Shown here piece after piece: positions 25,331 through 34,681 of a stretch of 64,000 nucleotides of DNA (the stretch's first letter is position 1; every line of letters starts with the position of its first letter). The stretch comes from JAHEGP01 sp963792875 (GTDB lineage Bacteria; Pseudomonadota; Gammaproteobacteria; Pseudomonadales; JAHEGP01): positions 248,001 through 312,000 of the forward strand of contig CAWBXV010000006.1 in the NCBI GenBank assembly GCA_963792875.1, in the 5' to 3' direction. The position numbers and the translations under genes are program-made. The notes below the pieces were generated by a model. The model had not been told where the DNA came from, did no database searches, and was given only the letters and a program-made list of their open reading frames with translations.

Positions 25331-27441
25331 CGCTTGAACAGGCGCTTGAGGGCGTCCTCGGCCGCTTCCGTGGCGCGGCCGCGCAGCTCTTCTTCGGCCA
25401 TCTTCTGCGCGATGTCGTTGAGGCCGCTCTCGTCGATGCCGCACAGCTTGGAGGGCTCCCCGTCGAGCGAGCCCTTGCAGCGCAGGGGCCAGTAGACGTC
25501 GCGGTAGCGCTTGTTGACTTCGCACGCGGGGTCCACCTCGCGCATCTCGCCGATGATGCGGATGCCCAGGCGGTAGTCCACCGAGTTGTTCATCAGGTTG
25601 ACGCCGCCACTGCCCTTGAGGTCGGTGTTGCTCAGGCCGGCGGTGAAGCTTTTGTTCTCCATGCTGCCGTTGCCGAAGGCCAGGTTGCCCTGGATGTTTT
25701 TCAGCTGGGTATCGTTGCCCCAGCTCTTGCTCAGGGTCTTGCGGTTGATGGTGGCGATGGCCTGGCACACCATCTTCTCGAGGTTCATCTCGCGCACCAC
25801 GCCGTTGGTGACGGCAAATTGTGCGGGGCCGGTCAGGTTCTTCTTGAACGCGGGCATGTCGTTGCCGCGGGTCGCCAGCTGGCCGTCGAAGTTGAACGTG
25901 CCCTGCAGCCAGTCGACCTCACTGGTGGCTTTGAGCAGCGGAGCGATCTGCACGTCCTTGATCTGACCCTTGAACTTCCAGTCGGGTTGCTTCGGCCGCA
26001 CGTCGATCGCCGCGTTGAACTCCGTGCTGCCGCCATAGAGTTTGGCCCCGAGCCGCGAGACATTCAGCTGTCCGCCGCTGGCGCTGGTCTGGAGCACCAC
26101 CTGGGTCAGCTCGGCCCCGCCGGCGATCAGCTGGCCGATGTTGAGCGATGCCTTCAGGTTGAGCCCCTTGATGGTGTCGACCGGCAGCAGCGGCGCGCTG
26201 TCGGCGGCGGCGCCGCCAGCCTTGGGCTTGGCGCCGCCGGCTGGCGCGCCCGCCGCGCCGTCCGTGGCCAGCGCATAGTCGTCCAGGTTGAAGCGGTCGA
26301 TATCGAAATCGGCGAATAGCGCCTGCTTGGCCATATTGCTGATGCCGGCGCTGCCCTTGATGCGGCTGCCGTCGAGTTCGACGTCGACGTTGGAGAGCTT
26401 GGCGCTGGTGCCGGTGTAGAGCAGATCGGCCGCAAAGCGGGCGTGGGCGAGCGCGCTGTCCTTGCTGAACTGCGGCGCGTCGGCCGGTAACAGCTCCAGC
26501 AGCTTGCGCAGATTGAACGGCTCGCTCTTGAGGCTGCCCTTGGCCTGGGGGTTGTTTGTGAGCTGGGTCAGGGCGAGCGCACCGGCGACCTTGAGGTCGG
26601 CCAGCTCCAGCGCGATGCCGTCCAGCCGCGCGGTGTCGGCCCGCAGGTCGAGCTCGGCGTTGGTTCTGACGGTGGCGGCGATCGGCTTGTCGTTGGTCGG
26701 TTCGCCGCGGGCCTCGATGGTCGCGCGGGTATCGTTCAGCTGAAACTTCTCGGCGGCCAGATCGCCGCTGAGCGTGGTGTCCATGTCGACGACGATCTGC
26801 AGCCTCGGCGCGCTGCTGTTGACAGTGAAGCCCAGGTCTGCCGGAAAGCTGCCCCCCTGCAGGTTGATGTCGCGGCTGTCGAGGTGAAAGTCGGCCAGCT
26901 GATAGCTCGCGCCGGTGCCCTGGTCCAGATAGCTCACCTGGGTGTCTGCGATCGACAGCGTGGAGATCGCCAGCGTCATCGGCTCGGCGTCGCCCTCGGG
27001 GCCGGTGGGGGCCTCAGCGGGCGTCTCGGCAGGCGCGGCGCCGGTCTTTTTGATCTTCTCCCAGTTGCCGGTGCCATCCTTGTGCTTGATCAGGTTCAGG
27101 CTCAGGCCGCTGAGGGTGATGTCGCCCACGTTGATCTGCCCGCGCAGCAGCGGCAGAAAATCGACGCCCAGGCGCAGGGTGCCGATGGCGGCCAGGGGGC
27201 TCTTTTCGTCGGGTGGAGTGAACTGCAACCGCTCCACCGACAAGCCCAGCTGCGGGAAGATGGAGACGCCCAGGCCGCCGTCGATCCTCAGCTCGCCGCC
27301 GGTATTCTCCTTGACCACGCTGGCCAGTTGCTGCTTGATGGTGCCCTCATCGATCACGGCCAGCAGAATGCCCACCGCGATGCCCACCAGTGCCACCACG
27401 CCGAGTATGGCGAGCGCCAGCCATTTGAACCATTTACCCAT
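25327..27441 (-). CDS. AsmA family protein (large periplasmic inner-membrane protein)
   Basis: The 704-aa protein has a single N-terminal membrane helix (residues ~8-28, LALAILGVVALVGIAVGILL) and a long beta-rich periplasmic body. The AsmA-type N-terminal pattern (VKENTGGELRIDGGLGVSIFPQLGLSVERLQF) and C-terminal AsmA domain are present, with an Ala/Gly/Pro-rich linker near residues 390-420. AsmA proteins are thought to help move phospholipid to the outer membrane or modulate its assembly. It heads an asmA-mutY-yggX operon and is divergent from hisB (128-bp gap). Confidence 0.88.
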   Translation of the reverse strand: MGKWFKWLALAILGVVALVGIAVGILLAVIDEGTIKQQLASVVKENTGGELRIDGGLGVSIFPQLGLSVERLQFTPPDEKSPLAAIGTLRLGVDFLPLLRGQINVGDITLSGLSLNLIKHKDGTGNWEKIKKTGAAPAETPAEAPTGPEGDAEPMTLAISTLSIADTQVSYLDQGTGASYQLADFHLDSRDINLQGGSFPADLGFTVNSSAPRLQIVVDMDTTLSGDLAAEKFQLNDTRATIEARGEPTNDKPIAATVRTNAELDLRADTARLDGIALELADLKVAGALALTQLTNNPQAKGSLKSEPFNLRKLLELLPADAPQFSKDSALAHARFAADLLYTGTSAKLSNVDVELDGSRIKGSAGISNMAKQALFADFDIDRFNLDDYALATDGAAGAPAGGAKPKAGGAAADSAPLLPVDTIKGLNLKASLNIGQLIAGGAELTQVVLQTSASGGQLNVSRLGAKLYGGSTEFNAAIDVRPKQPDWKFKGQIKDVQIAPLLKATSEVDWLQGTFNFDGQLATRGNDMPAFKKNLTGPAQFAVTNGVVREMNLEKMVCQAIATINRKTLSKSWGNDTQLKNIQGNLAFGNGSMENKSFTAGLSNTDLKGSGGVNLMNNSVDYRLGIRIIGEMREVDPACEVNKRYRDVYWPLRCKGSLDGEPSKLCGIDESGLNDIAQKMAEEELRGRATEAAEDALKRLFKR

Positions 27442-27530
27442 CGATCCGACTCCTGAACAGTGCCGCTGAAAGGCGCCTATAGTAAGCCAGCCTGACTTGG
27501 ATGTCAGATGTTATCCGAACCTGGATCCCC

Positions 27531-27552
27531 TATAATTGGCGCCTTTGCGCCA
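27531..27552 (+). promoter_or_regulatory. -10 box and inverted repeat in the hisB leader
   Basis: TATAAT (27531-27536) is directly followed by the inverted repeat TGGCGC-CTTT-GCGCCA (27537-27552), which overlaps the predicted start of transcription. The -35 region is weak. The repeat could be an operator or a small leader hairpin; no His-rich leader peptide was found. Confidence 0.5.
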
Positions 27553-27569
27553 GCGAATGGAGGCTGCCC

Positions 27570-28163
27570 ATGGCAGATCGTACCGCCAGGGTTCGCAGGG
27601 ATACCCTGGAAACCCGCATCGAGGTCGAATTGAACATCGACGGCAACGGTTCGTCCTCGTTCGACACGGGGGTGCCGTTTCTGGATCACATGCTCGACCA
27701 GGTGGCGCGCCACGGCCTGATCGATCTGGCGGTGAAGGCCGAGGGCGATCTCCACATCGACGACCATCACACCGTCGAGGATATCGGCATCACGCTGGGG
27801 CAGGCTATGGCTGCCGCAGTGGGCGACAAGCGCGGCATCTATCGTTACGGCCACGCCTATGTCCCGCTCGACGAAGCCCTCTCGCGCGCGGTCATCGATT
27901 TCTCCGGCAGGCCGGGTCTGGTGATGAATTGCGCGTTCACCCGCGCGCGCATCGGCAGCTTCGACGTCGATCTGTTTTCCGAGTTCTTTCACGGCTTCGT
28001 CAACCACTGCGGCGTCACCTTGCATCTGGACAATCTCAGGGGCAGCAACGCGCACCATCAGGCCGAGACGCTGTTCAAGGCTTTCGGTCGGGCCCTGCGC
28101 ATGGCGCTCACCCGCGACGAGCGCATGGGCGGGGCAATGCCCAGCACCAAGGGCACGCTGTGA
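27570..28163 (+). CDS. hisB: imidazoleglycerol-phosphate dehydratase
   Basis: It catalyses the sixth step of histidine synthesis, dehydrating imidazole glycerol phosphate. The 197-aa monofunctional form (not fused to the phosphatase as in enterics) contains metal-binding FLDHMLDQVARHG and HIDDHHTVEDIGI near the N-terminus and FFHGFVNHCGVTLH plus NAHHQAETLFKAF near the C-terminus. ATG 27570 follows GGAGG; the longer open frame to 27501 is not needed. It opens the hisBHAF operon; its stop overlaps the hisH start by one base. Confidence 0.97.
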   Translation: MADRTARVRRDTLETRIEVELNIDGNGSSSFDTGVPFLDHMLDQVARHGLIDLAVKAEGDLHIDDHHTVEDIGITLGQAMAAAVGDKRGIYRYGHAYVPLDEALSRAVIDFSGRPGLVMNCAFTRARIGSFDVDLFSEFFHGFVNHCGVTLHLDNLRGSNAHHQAETLFKAFGRALRMALTRDERMGGAMPSTKGTL

Positions 28164-28825
28164 TGGGTCGGCGCGCTTCGGTGGCCGTCATCGACTACGG
28201 CATGGGCAATCTGCACTCCGTCGCCAAGGCGCTCGAACACGTGGCTCCCGGGCTGGACGTCCGCATAACGCACGAGCCGGAGCGCATCGCCAGTGCCGAT
28301 CGCGTGGTGTTGCCGGGTGTCGGCGCCATTCGCGACTGCGTCGGAGAGATGCGTCGCCTGGGCGTGGATGCGTTGGTGCGCGATGTGGTCGCGGCCGGCC
28401 AGCCGCTGCTGGGTATCTGCGTGGGCCTGCAGGCGCTGATGGACTACAGCGAGGAGAATGGCGGCGTCGAGTGCCTGGGGTTGCTGCCGGGGCGTGTCCG
28501 CTATTTCGGCGACGCGCTGCGCGATGCCGACGGCGCGCGCCTGAAGGTGCCCCATATGGGCTGGAACGAGGTGCAGTTCAAGCCGCACCCGCTGTGGCAG
28601 GGCATCGCCCAGGGCAGCCGCTTCTACTTTGTGCACAGCTATTACGTCGCGGCCAGCGACCCCGCCCAGGTCGCGGCGACCGCCCGCTATGGCGTCGAGT
28701 TCGCCGCGGCCATGGCCAGCGGCAATATCTTCGCCGTGCAGTTCCACCCGGAGAAGAGCCATACCGCCGGCCTGCAGCTCCTGCGCAACTTCGTAAACTG
28801 GGACGGCAGCCCGGTCTGCGCCTGA
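28163..28825 (+). CDS. hisH: imidazole glycerol phosphate synthase, glutaminase subunit
   Basis: HisH releases ammonia from glutamine for HisF. The 220-aa protein starts ASVAVIDYGMGNLHSV and carries the class I glutaminase triad: Cys in GICVGLQAL, and His and Glu in FHPEKS. LPGVGA is the oxyanion segment. It overlaps hisB by one base and precedes hisA by 25 bp. Confidence 0.97.
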   Translation: MGRRASVAVIDYGMGNLHSVAKALEHVAPGLDVRITHEPERIASADRVVLPGVGAIRDCVGEMRRLGVDALVRDVVAAGQPLLGICVGLQALMDYSEENGGVECLGLLPGRVRYFGDALRDADGARLKVPHMGWNEVQFKPHPLWQGIAQGSRFYFVHSYYVAASDPAQVAATARYGVEFAAAMASGNIFAVQFHPEKSHTAGLQLLRNFVNWDGSPVCA

Positions 28826-28850
28826 TCGCCCCCCACTAGAGACGGACACT

Positions 28851-29588
28851 ATGCTGATTATTCCCGCGATAGACCTCAAAGACGGGCAGTGCGTGCGCTT
28901 GCGCCAGGGCCGCATGGAGGACTCCACGGTATTCTCCGATGACCCCGTGGCCATGGCCGGCGTGTGGGTCGAGGCCGGTTGCCGGCGCTTGCACCTGGTC
29001 GATCTCAACGGTGCTTTCGCCGGCGAGCCGGTCAACGGCGAGGTGGTGGCGGCAATCGCCCGCAGCTATCCGCAGCTGCCCATACAGATTGGCGGCGGCA
29101 TTCGGTCGCTGCAGACCATTGAACACTATCTGGCGGCGGGTGTGAGCTATCTGATCCTGGGCACCAGCGCCGTGGAGCAGCCCACTTTCGTGGCGCAGGC
29201 CTGCCGTGAGTTCCCTGGCCGCGTCATCGTCGGCCTGGACGCGAGGGATGGTCTGGTGGCGACTGAGGGCTGGGCCAAGGTCAGCGAGATCAAGGCCACG
29301 GAGCTGGCGCGGCGCTTCGAGGACGACGGCGTGTCCGCCATCGTCTACACCGATATCAGCCGTGACGGCATGATGCAGGGAGTCAACGTCGAAGCCACGG
29401 TAGCCATGGCGCAGGCGTCCACCATCCCGGTGATCGCCTCCGGCGGCATCACCGATATGGCGGATATCAAGGCGCTGGCGGCGGTGGCCGGCGAGGGCAT
29501 CCTCGGCGCCATCACCGGCAGGGCGATCTACGAGGGCACGCTGGATGTGCGCGCAGCCCAGGCCTGGTGCGACAGTCTAGAGGCGTAA
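28851..29588 (+). CDS. hisA: ProFAR isomerase
   Basis: HisA isomerises the aminoaldose ProFAR to PRFAR. The 245-aa beta/alpha barrel has the first catalytic Asp in IPAIDLKDGQCVRL, the phosphate loops IGGGIRS and VIASGGI, and the second Asp in YTDISRDGMMQG. It sits third in hisBHAF, ten bases before hisF. Confidence 0.97.
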   Translation: MLIIPAIDLKDGQCVRLRQGRMEDSTVFSDDPVAMAGVWVEAGCRRLHLVDLNGAFAGEPVNGEVVAAIARSYPQLPIQIGGGIRSLQTIEHYLAAGVSYLILGTSAVEQPTFVAQACREFPGRVIVGLDARDGLVATEGWAKVSEIKATELARRFEDDGVSAIVYTDISRDGMMQGVNVEATVAMAQASTIPVIASGGITDMADIKALAAVAGEGILGAITGRAIYEGTLDVRAAQAWCDSLEA

Positions 29589-29598
29589 AGGGGCGATC

Positions 29599-30366
29599 AT
29601 GGGCTTGGCTAAGCGCATCATTCCGTGCCTGGACGTCGACAAGGGCCGGGTGGTCAAGGGCGTCAGGTTTGTCGACATCCGCGACGCGGGCGACCCCGTC
29701 GAGGTCGCCAGGCGCTACAACGAAGAGGGCGCCGACGAGATAACCTTCCTGGATATCACCGCCAGCCACGAGGGGCGGGAGACGACCGTGAGGACCGTCG
29801 AGCGCATGGCCGCCGAGGTGTTTATTCCGCTCACTGTCGGCGGTGGCATTCGCACGGTCGAGGATATCAGGATCATGCTCAACGCGGGTGCGGACAAGGT
29901 GTCCATCAACACCGCGGCCATCCACCAGCCCCAGTTCGTGCGCCGCGCCGCCGACCGGTTTGGCAGTCAATGCATCGTGGTCGCGATTGACGCCAAGCAG
30001 GTGCCCGGGCCGGTGCCAGCGTGGGAGATTTTCACCCACGGCGGTCGCAAGCCCACCGGCATCGATGCGGTGGCATGGGCGGTGCGCATGGCGGAGTATG
30101 GGGCCGGAGAGATACTGCTGACCAGCATGGATCGCGATGGCACCAGGGATGGCTTCGACCTCGCGCTGACGCGGGCGGTCAGCGACGCGGTCGGTATTCC
30201 GGTGATCGCGTCGGGCGGGGTGGGCCAGCTGCGGCATCTGGTCGACGGCGTAACGGTCGGGGGAGCGGATGCGGTACTCGCCGCCAGTATCTTTCACTTT
30301 GGCGAGTACAGCGTCGGGCAGGCCAAGACCTTCATGGCCGCCGCCGGCGTGGAGGTGAGGCTCTGA
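29599..30366 (+). CDS. hisF: imidazole glycerol phosphate synthase, cyclase subunit
   Basis: HisF uses ammonia from HisH to close the imidazole ring and release AICAR. The 255-aa barrel starts LAKRIIPCLDVDKGRVVKG (catalytic Asp11) and has TVGGGIRTVEDI and LLTSMDRDGTRDGFD with the second catalytic Asp. Last gene of the his operon; it ends one base before the convergent ctpA stop, leaving no room for a separate terminator. Confidence 0.97.
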   Translation: MGLAKRIIPCLDVDKGRVVKGVRFVDIRDAGDPVEVARRYNEEGADEITFLDITASHEGRETTVRTVERMAAEVFIPLTVGGGIRTVEDIRIMLNAGADKVSINTAAIHQPQFVRRAADRFGSQCIVVAIDAKQVPGPVPAWEIFTHGGRKPTGIDAVAWAVRMAEYGAGEILLTSMDRDGTRDGFDLALTRAVSDAVGIPVIASGGVGQLRHLVDGVTVGGADAVLAASIFHFGEYSVGQAKTFMAAAGVEVRL

Positions 30367-31719
30367 TCAGCCCTCGGCGGCGGCCTCGACGGCAGCCCAC
30401 TGGCCGTCGGCGGCGCCTCGGCTGGCCGAGATGATGTTCAGCCCCTTCAGCAGCGACAGTGCCTCGTGCAGTTGGTTGTCTTTGCTCTGCAGGCCGTCTG
30501 CGTCCGCGCTGCGCGGCGTCGCCTTGTCGCCGCCCTTGCTGCCGTTGTTGCGCAGGTGTCCTGACAGGTCGGCCTCGGACAGACCCTTCTTGCCTTTGAT
30601 TTTTTCGATTTTGGCCGGCTCCACGACGATGTCCGGTACGATACCCTGGGCCTGGATGGAGCGCCCGCTGGGGGTGTAGTACAGCGCCGTGGTGAGCTTG
30701 ATGGCTTTGTCTGCGGAGATCGGCATGACGGTCTGCACCGAGCCCTTGCCAAAGCTCGACGTACCCATGATCACCGCGCGTTTCTGATCCTGCAGGGCGC
30801 CGGCGACGATCTCGGACGCCGAAGCGGAGCCGCCGTTGATCAGCACGACCAGCGGGCGGCCATCGGTGATGTCGCCGGGCTTGGCGGCGAATTGCGCGCG
30901 GGAACTGGGCTGGCGGCCCTGGGTGGAGACGATGGTCCCCTTGTTGAGGAAGCTGTCGGCGACATCGACTGACGCCTGCAGAATGCCGCCGGGATTATTG
31001 CGCAGGTCCATGATCAGGCCCTTGAGGGGGCCGTTCTTGTCGATCAGCGACTTGATGGCCCGCTCTGTTTCAACCCCCGTCTGGGCCTGGAATTGCGCGA
31101 TGCGGATGTAACCGTAACCGGGTTCCAGCATCTCGGCCTTGACGCTCATCACCTTGATGACGTCGCGGGTGACGATCACGTCGAAGGGGCGATTGGAGCC
31201 CTGCCTGAGAATGGTCAGGGTAATGGTGCTGCCGCGAGGGCCGCGCATCATCTTGACGGCCTCGTCGAGCGACATACCCTTGATGGCTTTGTCGTCCAGT
31301 TTGACGATGATGTCGCCGCTCTCGATGCCGGCCTTCTGTGCGGGCGTGTCATCCATGGGCGAAATGACCCGCACCAGGCCGTTTTCCAGGCCGACTTCCA
31401 GGCCAAGGCCGCCGAACTCGCCGGTGGTGTTCATCTGCAGATCTTCGAAAGAGCTGGCGTCGAGATAGGCGGAGTGGGGGTCGAGTCCCTCCAGCATGCC
31501 CCTCACGGCGTTTTCCAGCAGAGTCTTATCGTCGATCTCCTCGACGTAGCTGCGTCGTATGTGTTCAAACACCTCGGTGAACGTGCGCAGCTCCTGAAGG
31601 GGCAGCTGGCCATTGCTCTCCGGTGTGGCCCATGTCCCGGAAGACGTCCCTAGCAGGGGGCACAGCAGCAGGGCTCCCAGGGAGCGCCGATACGGAAACT
31701 TGTAAGACCGCAGCACCAT
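30367..31719 (-). CDS. ctpA: S41 family C-terminal processing peptidase
   Basis: CtpA-type serine peptidases act in the periplasm and trim cell-wall hydrolases and other proteins. The 450-aa protein has a signal-like N-terminus, the segment TFTEVFEHIRRSYVEE, a PDZ domain near residues 95-180 (SPMDDTPAQKAGIESGDIIVKL), and the Ser-Lys dyad in NGGSASASEIV and SSFGKGSVQ. A charged C-terminal tail (~60 residues) is typical of variable length. Downstream of envC and gpmI in the same direction; the trio is conserved, and CtpA plus EnvC suggests coordinated control of peptidoglycan hydrolysis. Confidence 0.94.
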   Translation of the reverse strand: MVLRSYKFPYRRSLGALLLCPLLGTSSGTWATPESNGQLPLQELRTFTEVFEHIRRSYVEEIDDKTLLENAVRGMLEGLDPHSAYLDASSFEDLQMNTTGEFGGLGLEVGLENGLVRVISPMDDTPAQKAGIESGDIIVKLDDKAIKGMSLDEAVKMMRGPRGSTITLTILRQGSNRPFDVIVTRDVIKVMSVKAEMLEPGYGYIRIAQFQAQTGVETERAIKSLIDKNGPLKGLIMDLRNNPGGILQASVDVADSFLNKGTIVSTQGRQPSSRAQFAAKPGDITDGRPLVVLINGGSASASEIVAGALQDQKRAVIMGTSSFGKGSVQTVMPISADKAIKLTTALYYTPSGRSIQAQGIVPDIVVEPAKIEKIKGKKGLSEADLSGHLRNNGSKGGDKATPRSADADGLQSKDNQLHEALSLLKGLNIISASRGAADGQWAAVEAAAEG

Positions 31720-31800
31720 GGCGGGCCTCCCTCAGGTTGGCAGATCGTGCTTGATAATATCACAGGGCTGTGATTGGTGGCCCAACACGATCGGCATTAT

Positions 31801-32937
31801 TCACGACCGGCACCACTTGGAGGGATTGCTGGCTTTTCCTTTGTGCCTGATTTCAAAATACAATCCATGGCCGCTTTGACCGCCGCTGGCGCCAATAGTT
31901 GCAATGGGCTCGCCCGCCTTGACCCAGTCGCCGGTCTGCCGCAGCAGGCTCTCGTTGTGGCCGTAAAGGCTCATATAGCCGTCACCGTGATCGATAATCA
32001 GCAGCAGTCCCTGGCCTCTGAACCAGTTGGCGAACACCACCCGGCCGTGATGAATGGCGTGGACGCGGCTGCTCCTGGGCGCCTGGATCACCACGCCCTG
32101 CCAGCGCAGGCCGCCGCTGTTGCGGGTGCTGCCAAAGTGGTTGATCACCTTGCCCTGGGCGGGCCACTTCATCTTGCCCTTGCGCTCGGGGAAGGGGCGC
32201 GCGTCCTCGGTGGCGGCGAAAGAGGTGGCGACGTCTTCGACGGTGTTGAGCAGCGCCTCCAGGCGCTGGCGGTCCTCCTGGTGCTGCCTGAGTTGCTCGC
32301 TGTCGCTGCGAATGGCTTTGTTCAGGCCTGTCAGGGTCTGCTGTCGCGCCGATTGCTGCAGGTCCAGTACCGCCTTCTGGCGCGTCAGTTCCCGGGTCAG
32401 AGACGCGACCGCTTCCGACTTTTTGGCGATGTCGGCTTCGGTGGCGGCCAGCTCGTCGATGGTCGCGGAGAATGCGGCGATCTGCTGCGCGCGGGCCCGA
32501 TTGAGGTATGCGACGTAGGTCATCGCGCGTGAGATCAGCGCGGGGTCCTGCTGATTGAGCAGTACCTTGACCGGTTTTTCCTTGCCCAGCTGGAAGGCAG
32601 CGCGCAATTGGGCGGCGATGAGCACTTCCTGATGCTGGCGCCGCTCGGCCAGCGTCCTGAGCCGGGATCGCAGCGTGCCGAGTTCCTGCGCCAGGCGATC
32701 TCTGACGGCGTCGTTGGCGGCGATCTGCTGGCTGAGCTCGCCAATGGCCAATTCGGCGTCGCGCAGCTGCTGCTGCAGGGCGCTGTGCTCGTCGCGCCAG
32801 CGGGAGAGTTTGGCCTGCAGCTGGGCGATGGCCTGCTCCAGCCGGTAGAGGTCCTGCTGGTTGAAATCGGCGGCGCCGGCGGCCGGCAGCATCAGCCAGG
32901 TCCAGGCGGCCGCGGCCAGCCATGCCGATCGTATCAC
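31801..32937 (-). CDS. envC: EnvC-like murein hydrolase activator
   Basis: EnvC activates amidases for daughter-cell separation. The 378-aa protein has a signal peptide (residues ~1-22), about 200 residues of coiled coil (LEQAIAQLQAKLSRWRDEHS onward) and a C-terminal LytM/M23 domain. The LytM active site is degenerate: there is no HxxxD at the expected place (GLRWQG), as in true EnvC, while HGDGYMSLYGHN is retained. So it should be an activator and not a peptidase. It is 81 bp upstream of ctpA and 14 bp after gpmI. Confidence 0.93.
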   Translation of the reverse strand: MIRSAWLAAAAWTWLMLPAAGAADFNQQDLYRLEQAIAQLQAKLSRWRDEHSALQQQLRDAELAIGELSQQIAANDAVRDRLAQELGTLRSRLRTLAERRQHQEVLIAAQLRAAFQLGKEKPVKVLLNQQDPALISRAMTYVAYLNRARAQQIAAFSATIDELAATEADIAKKSEAVASLTRELTRQKAVLDLQQSARQQTLTGLNKAIRSDSEQLRQHQEDRQRLEALLNTVEDVATSFAATEDARPFPERKGKMKWPAQGKVINHFGSTRNSGGLRWQGVVIQAPRSSRVHAIHHGRVVFANWFRGQGLLLIIDHGDGYMSLYGHNESLLRQTGDWVKAGEPIATIGASGGQSGHGLYFEIRHKGKASNPSKWCRS

Positions 32938-32951
32938 GGCGCGGCGGTACT

Positions 32952-34499
32952 TCAGTTGGCAGCCAGTTTGACCAGCGATCGGCCGGTCATCTCGACCGGT
33001 TGCCGCTGGTCCAGCAGGGTCAGCATCGAGGGGGCGATATCGGCCAGTGAGCCCCCCCGGGGATCGAGCTGCAGCGGTCGCGCGCCCACGTAGACCAGCG
33101 GTACCAGCTCGGTGGTGTGTTGTGTGTGCGCAACCCGGTTTTCATCGGTCATCTGCTCGCAGTTGCCGTGATCCGCGGTGATCAGGCACTCGCCGTCGAC
33201 CTTCTGCAGCGCCGTCACGATGCGCTGCAGGCACTGGTCGATGGTCTGGGCTGCCTGCACGGCAGCGTCGAATATGCCGGTGTGGCCCACCATGTCACCG
33301 TTGGCGTAATTGCAGATGATCACGTCATAGCGCTGTTGTTCGATGGCTTCCACCAGGCGGTCGGTCACCTCGGGTGCGCTCATTTCGGGCTGCAGGTCAT
33401 AGGTGGCCACTTTGGGCGAAGCGATGAGTATGCGCTCCTCTCCGGGATAGCGCGCCTCTCTGCCGCCGCTGAAAAAGAAGGTGACGTGGGCGTACTTCTC
33501 GGTCTCGGCGATGCGCAGCTGGGTCATGCCCAGCTGGGAGATATACTCGCCCAGGCTGTTGTGCAGCGATTCGCTGGGGAATGCGCAGGGTGCTGCGATG
33601 TCGTCCGCGTAGGGCGTGGTGGTGACGAAGGCGGCGAGCCGGGGCTGGCGTCGCCGCGTGAAGCCGTCAAAATGCTCATGGAGAAATGCATGGCTGAGTT
33701 CGCGGGCGCGGTCGGCGCGGAAGTTCATGAAGATCACGCTGTCCCCGTCCTCGATGAAGACAGCCTCCTCGCCGGCGGGCACGACCACAGTGGCCTGCAC
33801 GAATTCGTCGTTCTCCCCGCGCTGGTAGGCGGCCTCCAGGGCGGCCGTGGCGGAATCGGCCCGAAAGGGGGCGACGCCCTCGGTGAGCAGGCGCCAGGCG
33901 CACTCCACCCGATCCCAGCGTTGATCCCGGTCCATGGCGAAGTAGCGGCCGACGACGGATGCGATCCTGCCGCAGGCCAGCTCCGCCAGGCGCTCGCTGG
34001 CTCGGCGCAGGGACGCCTCGGCGCTGCGCGGTGGCGTGTCCCTGCCGTCCAGAAAAGCGTGCAGATACACTCTGCGGCAGCCCCGCCTGGCGGCCAGGTC
34101 GATCATGGCCAGCAGGTGGTTTTCATGGCTGTGCACGCCGCCGGGTGAGAGCAGGCCGAGTATGTGCACGGCGCCATTGCCGGCGAGGGCGCGGTCCACC
34201 GCCTCGTTGTACGCCGGGTTGTCAAAAAAGCTGCCGTCCTCGATCGCCAGGTCGATGCGGGTGATATTCTGAAAAATGACCCGGCCGGAACCCAGGCACA
34301 TGTGCCCGACTTCCGAGTTGCCCATCTGGCCGGCGGGCAGTCCCACGTCGCGACCCGAGGCGGAAATGAGCGTGTGCGGCGCCTCGCGCCACAGGCGGTC
34401 CCAGGTCGGCGTCGCCGCGTGGTAGATGGCGTTGTCGGCGGTTTCCTGCCGGTAGCCCCAGCCATCCAGAATGATCAATGCCAGCGGTTTCTTGCGCAT
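32952..34499 (-). CDS. gpmI: 2,3-bisphosphoglycerate-independent phosphoglycerate mutase
   Basis: It interconverts 3- and 2-phosphoglycerate with two manganese ions. The 515-aa protein has LIILDGWGYR at the N-terminus, the phosphorylated Ser62 in GNSEVGH, and metal-binding NYANGDMVGHTG and TADHGNCEQM near the C-terminus. It starts the gpmI-envC-ctpA cluster and is divergent from the rhodanese-grxC-secB group (182 bp between starts). Confidence 0.97.
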   Translation of the reverse strand: MRKKPLALIILDGWGYRQETADNAIYHAATPTWDRLWREAPHTLISASGRDVGLPAGQMGNSEVGHMCLGSGRVIFQNITRIDLAIEDGSFFDNPAYNEAVDRALAGNGAVHILGLLSPGGVHSHENHLLAMIDLAARRGCRRVYLHAFLDGRDTPPRSAEASLRRASERLAELACGRIASVVGRYFAMDRDQRWDRVECAWRLLTEGVAPFRADSATAALEAAYQRGENDEFVQATVVVPAGEEAVFIEDGDSVIFMNFRADRARELSHAFLHEHFDGFTRRRQPRLAAFVTTTPYADDIAAPCAFPSESLHNSLGEYISQLGMTQLRIAETEKYAHVTFFFSGGREARYPGEERILIASPKVATYDLQPEMSAPEVTDRLVEAIEQQRYDVIICNYANGDMVGHTGIFDAAVQAAQTIDQCLQRIVTALQKVDGECLITADHGNCEQMTDENRVAHTQHTTELVPLVYVGARPLQLDPRGGSLADIAPSMLTLLDQRQPVEMTGRSLVKLAAN

Positions 34500-34681
34500 A
34501 CTTGCAGTCCGGTACCAGTGCCGAGTGAGGGGTGGAATGTTATCGCGAAGGCCGTGGCGATGCCAGGTGGCGGCCCGGGCTCTGCTGGGCGGGTGGCGCG
34601 GCCGGCGGCGACTGGATTACCATGCCGCGCCGCCTTATACTTGCGCCTCGCCGCAAACCACTGCCGCAAAGGATGTCCACC

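Noticed and set aside
31801..32937. Missing zinc ligands in the EnvC LytM domain as a defect
   Set aside because: Degenerate LytM sites are normal for EnvC-type activators.
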